DNA from: Acidobacteriota bacterium
Lineage (GTDB): Bacteria > Acidobacteriota > Holophagae > Holophagales > Holophagaceae
DNA length: 64,000 nt
Assembly (NCBI GenBank): GCA_016213735.1
Contig: JACQZU010000020.1
Location: forward strand, 1 to 64,000
Reading direction: 5' to 3'
The notes under the pieces are model-generated. The model had not been told where the DNA came from and ran no database searches. It saw only the letters and a program-made list of their open reading frames with translations. This document shows positions 58,382-64,000 of this stretch, one piece after another (within the stretch, counting starts at the first letter, position 1; every line of letters starts with the position of its first letter). Made by a program: the position numbers and the translations under genes.

Positions 58382-59221
58382 ATGCCCGCCGATGCCCTGG
58401 AAGCCCGCCTCCTCGATGCCTGCCGCCGGCTCGCGGCGGGAGGGCCTTGCGTGGTGTGCTTCTCCGGGGGCCTGGATTCCACCGTGGTGCTGGCGGCCTG
58501 CCTCCGGGCCGACCTCCCGGCGGCGGCCCTCCTTGCGGTGGGACCCAGCCTCGCGGAGGCCGAGCGGACCGAAGCGAGGGAACTCGCGGCCCTCCTGGGC
58601 GCCGAACTGGTGGAAATGGCCGCCGGGGAAACGGAGTCCCCCTCCTACCGGGCCAACGCCGGGGATCGCTGCTACCACTGCAAGTCCGCGCTGTACCGGG
58701 TGGCCGCTGAGCTCGCCGCCCGTCGCTTCCCGGGGGCCAGGATCTTCAACGGAGCCCAGGCCGATGATCTGGGGGATTTCCGCCCTGGGATGCGGGCGGC
58801 CGAGGAAGGGGGCGTGCTGGCCCCTCTCCTGGAGGCCGGCCTGGGCAAGGAGGCCATTCGCATCCTGGCGCGCCGCTGGGGCCTGCCCAACGCCGAGAAG
58901 GCCGCGACGCCCTGCCTGGCGAGCCGCTTCCCCGTGGGGACGGAGGTCACCCCCGAACGGCTGGCCCAGGTGGAAGCCGTGGAGGCATTCTGCAGGGCCT
59001 CGGGGCTCTGGCCGGCCCGGGCGCGCTATCACGGGGCCGTCGTGCGGCTCGAGATCGCTCGGGAATCCATGGAGCTGGCCCTCCGGGAACCCCTGCGTTC
59101 GAGGCTCGAGGAAGCGTGCTGGCGCGCGGGATTCCGATTTGCAGCCCTGGACCTCGGCGGCATCCAGAGCGGCAGCCTGTCCTTCAGCCTTGAGGCCGGA
59201 AGCGCCAGGGCTGAGGCCTGA
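58382..59221 (+). CDS. larE: LarE-type sacrificial sulfur transferase
   Basis: It supplies sulfur from its own Cys during synthesis of the nickel-pincer nucleotide cofactor. The protein has 279 residues. VVCFSGGLDSTVVLAA (about 23-38) is the PP-loop. GDRCYHCKSALY and NGAQADDLGDFRPG follow, and KAATPCLASRFPVGT holds the sacrificial Cys. larB follows 29 bases later, and no larA or larC is in the window. ATG at 58382 is the start that precedes the PP-loop in the normal way. Confidence 0.93.
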   Translation: MPADALEARLLDACRRLAAGGPCVVCFSGGLDSTVVLAACLRADLPAAALLAVGPSLAEAERTEARELAALLGAELVEMAAGETESPSYRANAGDRCYHCKSALYRVAAELAARRFPGARIFNGAQADDLGDFRPGMRAAEEGGVLAPLLEAGLGKEAIRILARRWGLPNAEKAATPCLASRFPVGTEVTPERLAQVEAVEAFCRASGLWPARARYHGAVVRLEIARESMELALREPLRSRLEEACWRAGFRFAALDLGGIQSGSLSFSLEAGSARAEA

Positions 59222-59250
59222 GGGATAATGGGAACCTGGAGCTGGACGGG

Positions 59251-59898
59251 ATGAGCGACATCCGCTGGGACCATGATCGCGAGGCCCGGACGGGCATTCC
59301 CGAGGTGATCTTCGGGCGCCCGAAGACCGTCGAGCAGCTCATGCTGCTCTTCATGGAGGGGAAGGGGCTCCGGCTCGCGACCCAGCTCAGCCCGGAGCAG
59401 ATGAACGCCCTCCTCCAGCTGCCGGACGTGGCGGTGGACGAGGAGAGCCGCACGGCCGTGCGGCATCCCCGGCCTCCCCGGGACCTTCCGCCCGTGGGCA
59501 TCCTCACCGGTGGGACGAGCGACATCCCCGTCGCCGCCGAGGCGAGGGCCGTTCTCGCGGCCCTGGGATTCCCGGCCCGCACCTTCTTCGACGTGGGGGT
59601 GGCGGGGATCCATCGGCTTCATGGGGTGATGAAGGAGATCCGGGAATGCCCAGTCCTCATCGTCTGCGCGGGGATGGAAGGTGCCCTTCCGAGCGTGGTG
59701 GCGGGCCTGGTGGAAGCACCCGTGGTGGCGGTTCCCACCAGCGTGGGTGCGGGAATCAGCGAGGGGGGGCGGGTGGCCCTTCACGCCATGCTGGCCTCCT
59801 GCAGCCCGGGGATTGCCGTGGTCAACATTGACAACGGGTTCGGGGCCGCCTGCATGGCGATGAAGATGATGAACCAGGTTGTGAAAGGCCGGGCCTAG
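59251..59898 (+). CDS. larB: LarB, pyridinium-3,5-biscarboxylic acid mononucleotide synthase
   Basis: It carboxylates and hydrolyses nicotinic acid adenine dinucleotide, the first step of the nickel-pincer cofactor. The protein has 215 residues. IPEVIFGRPKTVEQ, VGILTGGTSDIPVAAEARAVL, VGVAGIHRL, VCAGMEGALPSVVAGL, VPTSVGAG and VVNIDNGFGAACMA are all typical. The resemblance of its core to PurE is expected. It lies between larE and dusB on the same strand. Confidence 0.94.
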   Translation: MSDIRWDHDREARTGIPEVIFGRPKTVEQLMLLFMEGKGLRLATQLSPEQMNALLQLPDVAVDEESRTAVRHPRPPRDLPPVGILTGGTSDIPVAAEARAVLAALGFPARTFFDVGVAGIHRLHGVMKEIRECPVLIVCAGMEGALPSVVAGLVEAPVVAVPTSVGAGISEGGRVALHAMLASCSPGIAVVNIDNGFGAACMAMKMMNQVVKGRA

Positions 59899-59922
59899 CC
59901 TGGAGGATGGTCGAGCCCCCGC

Positions 59923-60906
59923 ATGGCCTTCCCCCACGACCCTTTCCACATCGGCCCGGTGAAGATTCCCCACCCCCTGGTGATGGCCCCCCTTCACGAA
60001 ATCACGGATCAGCCCTTCAGGAGGATGATCCGTGAGGTGGGTGGAGTGGGGCTGGTGGTCTCCGAGATGATCAGCAGCGAAGGGCTCATCCGCCACGCCC
60101 GGAAGGCCGAGCGGATGATGGCTTCGGACGGGGAGCATCCCTACGCCATGCAGCTGTCGGGAAGCAGCCCCGAGGTCCTGGCGGAGGGGGCGCGGCTCTG
60201 CGAGGCCAGCGGTGCGGACCTGGTGGACCTCAACATGGGCTGCCCGGCCAGCAATGTCACCCGGGGTGGGGCCGGATCGGCCCTGCTGAAGGATCTCCCC
60301 CGCGCGGAGGCCTGCCTCTCCGCCATGGTGAGGGCGGTGCGCATCCCGGTGACGGTGAAGATGCGCGCAGGGTGGGACGCGGGGCAGAAGGATCGAGGCA
60401 CCTTCCTGGATTTCCTCCGCATGTTCGAGGCGGTGGGGGTCCGGGCCCTGGCGATCCACCCGCGCACCCGCACCCAGCACTACGATGGCAGGGCGGATTG
60501 GGCCGTCATCGCCCGGGCGGTGGAGACGGGACCCCTGTTCCCCGTCATCGGGAACGGAGACGTTTCCTGCCCCGGGGATGCGCACCGAATGGTCCGGGAG
60601 ACGGGCTGCGGGGCGGTGATGATCGGGCGTGCGGCCCTGACCAATCCCTTCATCTTCCGGCAGGTCCTGGATCCAGGCTTCGAGGTCACCGAAGCCATGC
60701 GGATCGACCTGACCCTCTCCTTTTTCCGGCTCCTCCTGGACCTTCTGGAGCCCCGGGAGGCCCTGCACAAGATCAAGAAGATCGGGGGATGGTTCACCCG
60801 GGGCATCAGCGGGGGCGCGGCCTTCCGGCGGCGGCTCAACGACTGCCAGGATCCGGAAGCCCTGCTCCGGGACCTGGAGGCCCTCAAAGGCCCGGCGGCC
60901 GCCTGA
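59923..60906 (+). CDS. dus: tRNA-dihydrouridine synthase (DusB-like)
   Basis: This FMN enzyme reduces specific uridines in tRNA. It has 327 residues. VMAPLHEITDQPFRRMIRE, MQLSGSSPEVL, VDLNMGCPASNVTRGGAGSALLKD with the catalytic Cys, VTVKMRAGWD, IHPRTRTQHYDGRADW, VIGNGDV and MIGRAALTNPFIF are present. It sits 24 bases after larB. Its TGA and the stop of the facing gene form the palindrome TGATCA with no base between. Confidence 0.94.
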   Translation: MAFPHDPFHIGPVKIPHPLVMAPLHEITDQPFRRMIREVGGVGLVVSEMISSEGLIRHARKAERMMASDGEHPYAMQLSGSSPEVLAEGARLCEASGADLVDLNMGCPASNVTRGGAGSALLKDLPRAEACLSAMVRAVRIPVTVKMRAGWDAGQKDRGTFLDFLRMFEAVGVRALAIHPRTRTQHYDGRADWAVIARAVETGPLFPVIGNGDVSCPGDAHRMVRETGCGAVMIGRAALTNPFIFRQVLDPGFEVTEAMRIDLTLSFFRLLLDLLEPREALHKIKKIGGWFTRGISGGAAFRRRLNDCQDPEALLRDLEALKGPAAA

Positions 60907-61896
60907 TCAAGCCGCGCCCTGGGACAGGGCCTCCTCCAGGGTGAAGGGCTCCGCCTGCCTCCAGGCCTCCTTGCGGATGGGGCAGTCGGTCAGGGGGCAG
61001 CGGGGGCAGAAGAGCTGTGCGCAGGGGTCCACGTGGGTATGGAGTTCTCCCTCCACACCGGCGGTGGCCAGGGCCCTGCGTCCGAAATCCTCGGCCAGGT
61101 CGTGGGCCTGCCGGATGGGATAGACCTCCGGGAGCACGATGTGGATGTCCACGTGGGTGTACCGCCCGCTGCGGAACGTCCGCATCTCGTGGAGGGCCAG
61201 GATGTCGGGCGGGCGGACCCGGTTCATCACCGCGAGGATCTTCTCCAGGGTCTCGGGGTCCTCCTGGTCCAGCAGGGCCGCGGAGGATTCCCTCACCAGC
61301 CTGAAGCCCGTGAAGGCAAGGAGGACGCCCACGGCCAGGGCGATGGCTGGATCCAGCCAGGCGAGGCCCGTGAATTTCACGAGGAGGAGGCCCGCCCCGA
61401 TCCCGAGGGTCGTGTAGAAGTCGGACAACACGTGGTGCCCGTCCGCCTCAAGGGCCTTGGACTTCTTCCGCCGCCCCATGGCCACCAGGAAGGCTCCCAG
61501 GAGCCCGTTCAGAAGGCCGGCTAGGAAGTTGATGGCAACGCCCAGCCCGAGGTTCTGGAGCCGAGGACCCGTCATGAGGGCGTGGATCGCCTCGTAGACG
61601 ATGATGACCGCGGCGAGGGAAATGAGGCCGCCTTCGAACACCGCCGAAAAATGTTCGATCTTGCCGTGGCCGTAAGGGTGCTCACGGTCCGCGGGCTTGC
61701 CCGAGAACACAACCGCCCCCAGGGCGAACACCGCGGCCACCACGTTCACCACGCTCTCGTAGGCGTCAGAGAGCAGGGCGGTGGACCCCGAAATGCGGAA
61801 AGCGAAAAACTTGAGACCAAGAATGGCGGAACCCGCGGCGATGGAAAGCAGGGCGATCCGGATCCTGGAGCGCTGTTCCCGTTGTTCCCCCGGCAT
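60907..61896 (-). CDS. Cation diffusion facilitator with Cys-rich tail
   Basis: The protein has 329 residues from ATG at 61896, behind GGGAGG. It has six spans. STALLSDAYESVVNVV and EADGHHVLSDFYTT carry the metal-site Asp and His residues of the CDF family. YGHGKIEHFSAVFE and the C-terminal cytoplasmic domain (YTHVDIHIVLP) complete it. The tail has CAQLFCPRCPLTDCPIR, a C-x4-C-x2-C-x4-C set that may bind another metal. Zn or Fe export is likely. The metal is unproven. Confidence 0.9.
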   Translation of the reverse strand: MPGEQREQRSRIRIALLSIAAGSAILGLKFFAFRISGSTALLSDAYESVVNVVAAVFALGAVVFSGKPADREHPYGHGKIEHFSAVFEGGLISLAAVIIVYEAIHALMTGPRLQNLGLGVAINFLAGLLNGLLGAFLVAMGRRKKSKALEADGHHVLSDFYTTLGIGAGLLLVKFTGLAWLDPAIALAVGVLLAFTGFRLVRESSAALLDQEDPETLEKILAVMNRVRPPDILALHEMRTFRSGRYTHVDIHIVLPEVYPIRQAHDLAEDFGRRALATAGVEGELHTHVDPCAQLFCPRCPLTDCPIRKEAWRQAEPFTLEEALSQGAA

Positions 61897-62015
61897 CCCG
61901 CCTCCCTGGCCCACCCTAGCATCCCTCCCGGGAGTGGGCTTCGGGCAGACGAATGAAAAAAGAAAATATTGCGAAAAACGAAAAAGAAACGAAACTAGTC
62001 ATTGGGAGGGATCCC

Positions 62016-62204
62016 ATGAAGCTGTTCGGTTACCGTTTCCCCGGCTATTTCATGGAATACGGCCCCGTGGAGGCCCGGGACATGGAGGAGGCCCGCCTGG
62101 TGGTCCGCCAACGGCTCGGAGTGCGCCGCCTGCCCCCCGGGCTCTCCATCTGGGACCTGGCCGAGCGGCCCCTCGCCCGCTGGCGGGTGGCGGAGGCTTC
62201 CTGA
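62016..62204 (+). CDS. Small protein of unknown function (62 residues)
   Basis: ATG at 62016 follows GGGAGGG by 5 bases and opens a 62-residue frame: MKLFGYRFPGYFMEYGP, a central MEEARLVVRQRLGV helix, then a short LSIWDLAERPLARW helix. The composition is coherent with a small folded protein. An ATG at 61953 would add 21 residues, lies in AT-rich DNA and lacks a ribosome-binding site. It is flanked by a CDF gene (divergent) and an unknown minus-strand gene. No family is recognised. Confidence 0.6.
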   Translation: MKLFGYRFPGYFMEYGPVEARDMEEARLVVRQRLGVRRLPPGLSIWDLAERPLARWRVAEAS

Positions 62205-62223
62205 TCCTGTCCCCTCCCGACCT

Positions 62224-63420
62224 TCAATCCTCGAACAAGGAGCGGGCCATCCCTCCATCCGGTGACGGGGGCATCGGAAAACGGTCGTGAGGTTCCCAGG
62301 GATCCTCCGGGTCGGCGGTCCAGGGGATGGGGTGGCCCGGGGGCAGCCAACGGATGGCCGGGGGGTGCGAAAGCGTTTCCACCAAGGCCTGGGCGGCCCG
62401 GCCCGACGGGGGACCGGGAACCAGGAGGAACGCCAAGGGGGATTCCCTCTCCTTCCCCGACCAGGGCTCGGGCCAGGAGCAACGGGTTGAAAGCGGAGAG
62501 GGGCGCCAGGGCGCCGCTCCGAAGCCAGGGGAGAAAGTGGCTGGTTCAGGGGGCAAGGACAGGGAAGCTCGCCAGCGAAGCCCCTCCCGCATGGCCTGCC
62601 GGCCCAGCAACGCTCCGGCCCCCGGGTCGAAGCCGGGACCAAGGAGGCAGGGAATCCTGAGGGATTCCTGGAGGGAAGCGCGCAGGGCTTCGGCCCCTTC
62701 CCAGGCGAGCTTCCAATCCCCCCCGGATTTGAGGAACTGGGCCCCCCCCAGGAGGCTGATCCTCCAGGTCCCCTGCCGGCGCTGGAAGGGAAGGGCCTGG
62801 GGCCACCCACCCCCCTGGAGGCGCAGGCTCATGGCCCGCTCGAGGGAGGCCTGGGTTTCTTCCAGGCTTCGGACGAGACCGGGCAGGTCCAGGGCCCCCA
62901 GGGCCGGAAAAGGCACTTGGACTTCGCCCCAATGGAATCCAGGCAGGGGTTCGGGCCAGGCTCCCGGTCGGGAACCCTCCCGGACGGGCAGCAGCCCGCG
63001 CCCGGGGAGGATCCAGGAGCCCCCGGCGGAGGGAATCCATCCCAGGTCCCCCTCGAGCCAGGCCCGGCCAAGGGTCGCCGGGGGCTGGGGTGCGTGGACC
63101 CAGGCGCGGAAGGCCCCCCTGGGGAGTTCGGCGCCCAGGGACTCGGGTACATGGTGGACGAGGCCCGGGATGGCCGTCGCAGCGATCCAGAATCCCAGCC
63201 ACTGTTCCGGCGGGAGTTGCCGGAGCCACCCAGGGACCCGATGCCAGACGAGGTCCAGGCCTCCTGGGAAGGCTCCCACCAGGGCGGCCAGGGTCTCCAA
63301 GGCGGCGAAGGCGGGCGCCGCCCCAAGCCCGGCCCCATCCAGAAGGGAAACCGGGACCCAGCCACGCCACGGGCCATCGGGGGCCCGGCGAATGAGGTAA
63401 CCGGGTCCTTCCAGGATCAT
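62224..63420 (-). CDS. Unknown protein coupled to thiD
   Basis: The protein has 398 residues from ATG at 63420, which overlaps the thiD stop (ATGA). It has no signal peptide, span or recognised motif. It is rich in Pro, Trp and Gly (GGLDLVWHRVPGWLRQLPPEQWLGFW, WVHAPQPPATLGRAWLEGDLGW, WRISLLGGAQFLKSGGDWKLAWEG). The spacing of WxxxLP elements suggests tandem beta modules. The tight coupling hints at a role near thiamine or at shared expression only. Confidence 0.6.
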   Translation of the reverse strand: MILEGPGYLIRRAPDGPWRGWVPVSLLDGAGLGAAPAFAALETLAALVGAFPGGLDLVWHRVPGWLRQLPPEQWLGFWIAATAIPGLVHHVPESLGAELPRGAFRAWVHAPQPPATLGRAWLEGDLGWIPSAGGSWILPGRGLLPVREGSRPGAWPEPLPGFHWGEVQVPFPALGALDLPGLVRSLEETQASLERAMSLRLQGGGWPQALPFQRRQGTWRISLLGGAQFLKSGGDWKLAWEGAEALRASLQESLRIPCLLGPGFDPGAGALLGRQAMREGLRWRASLSLPPEPATFSPGFGAAPWRPSPLSTRCSWPEPWSGKERESPLAFLLVPGPPSGRAAQALVETLSHPPAIRWLPPGHPIPWTADPEDPWEPHDRFPMPPSPDGGMARSLFED

Positions 63421-64000
63421 GCGGCCCCCCCCGGCGGCAAGGTGGGCCGCCCGAAGGAGCCTGGAACCGCCGAGGAGCCCCGGCGCCCATCCAGCCATCG
63501 GGAGGCCTCCAGGGCCGCCTCCCGGGATTCGCGTCCGAGAAGCCGGAGGGCCAGCCAGGCCGAGGCCAGGGCGCAGCCGGTGCCCCGAATGGAGCCTGGT
63601 TGGCGGACCCGTGGCCCGAGCCCCTTGACCCCCGCCGGGGTGATCCAGAGGTCCTCGACCACCGCGCCTTCGCGGTGTCCTCCCTTCATCCAGACCGCCT
63701 CTGCCCCCGCGTCCAGAAGGGGCTGGACCATGGCCCCGGGCTCTGCCAGCCGGGCCCCGGCCGCCCGTCCCAGGGCCTCCGCCTCGACCCAATTGGGAGA
63801 CACGATCCAGCCTCCAGCCGGAAGGATCTCGCCGGCCATCTCGAGCAGGGTCTCCCCCGAATGGAGGGGAACGCCCCGGGTGGGGCCCAGGATGGGATCC
63901 CAGATCCGGAACCGGGGCCCGAGTTCCTGAAGCCTCCCCAAGAGTTCCCTCCGCAGTCGAGGAGGGAGGGCCATCATTCCCACCTTGAGCCCCCAAGCGC
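63417..64000 (-). CDS. thiD: Phosphomethylpyrimidine kinase-like protein (5' end outside window)
   Basis: The frame continues to the window edge, where it reads AWGLKVGMMALPPRL. That matches the middle of ThiD, so roughly the first 70 residues are missing. RIWDPILGPTRGVPL, VSPNWVEAEAL, VWMKGGHREG, VEDLWITPAG and RGTGCALASAWLALRLLG follow the HMP-P kinase pattern, with GTGC at the anion hole. It phosphorylates hydroxymethylpyrimidine (phosphate) in thiamine synthesis. The PNXXEA position is PNWVEA, as expected. It overlaps the next gene by 4 bases. Confidence 0.85.
   Translation of the reverse strand, partial: AWGLKVGMMALPPRLRRELLGRLQELGPRFRIWDPILGPTRGVPLHSGETLLEMAGEILPAGGWIVSPNWVEAEALGRAAGARLAEPGAMVQPLLDAGAEAVWMKGGHREGAVVEDLWITPAGVKGLGPRVRQPGSIRGTGCALASAWLALRLLGRESREAALEASRWLDGRRGSSAVPGSFGRPTLPPGGAA

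Overview
The window is one uninterrupted stretch of dense, high-GC bacterial chromosome. It holds about 62 protein genes and two tRNAs, and no rRNA, prophage, insertion sequence or CRISPR array was found. GC is high throughout, with G or C favoured at third codon positions, and most genes lie in short operons joined by ATGA or GTGA overlaps. Fused SecDF, TonB-ExbB-ExbD-ExbD, a TolB-Pal-CpoB cluster, PBP1A and many lipoproteins indicate a Gram-negative envelope. The gene set and protein character fit Acidobacteriota of the Holophagae type (Geothrix/Holophaga-like). That placement is inference, not a database result.

Layout. 0.1-4.6 kb (minus): tgt-yajC-secDF. 4.7-7.5 kb (plus): tonB-exbB-exbD-exbD with a promoter and a leader hairpin. 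7.6-9.0 kb (minus): murC. 9.1-13.2 kb: a secreted protein, a minus operon (helical protein, RluA, lipid kinase) and a DUF2520-type Rossmann protein. 13.2-17.8 kb (plus): ACT-malic enzyme, TetR regulator, M61 peptidase, glycosyltransferase. 18.0-23.7 kb (plus): rnhB-nudix-permease-permease, then tolB-pal-cpoB. 23.7-26.5 kb (minus): aroF-type DAHP synthase, secG, tRNA-Leu(GAG), mutY. 26.7-34.5 kb: a lipoprotein and zinc-ribbon pair, pgk-tpiA, a methyltransferase, rbfA, a histidine kinase/response regulator pair, nadK. 34.6-41.4 kb (plus): mrcA (PBP1A), sixA, a hydrolase, rho, an alcohol dehydrogenase, tRNA-Lys(CTT). 41.6-53.7 kb (all minus): a small lipoprotein, a DnaE-type polymerase, TfoX-N, VOC and PLD proteins, an NAD(P)-binding protein, an MFS phosphate-ester transporter, a LeuA-like enzyme, Ppx/GppA. 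54.4-64.0 kb: class I aldolase, a UDG-like unknown, a tandem SCP2 protein, a lipoprotein, larE-larB-dusB, a CDF transporter, a 62-residue protein, and an unknown protein coupled to a thiD that runs off the right edge.

Common themes are envelope energisation and integrity (TonB/Exb, Tol-Pal, PBP1A, MurC), protein export (SecDF, YajC, SecG), lower glycolysis (pgk, tpiA, class I aldolase) and RNA biology (tgt, RluA, RbfA, DusB, Rho, RNase HII).

No obviously new multi-gene system is evident. The least ordinary observations are: (i) tgt and an NAD(P)-binding gene appear to start at ATT and ATC, each behind a well-placed Shine-Dalgarno; (ii) a GC-rich palindromic repeat family, one copy of which is read in frame as about 33 residues of a DnaE polymerase; (iii) that polymerase has lost the PHP-domain signature residues; (iv) a terminator-like hairpin and a 21-codon leader ORF precede tonB; (v) a larE-larB pair without larA or larC nearby.
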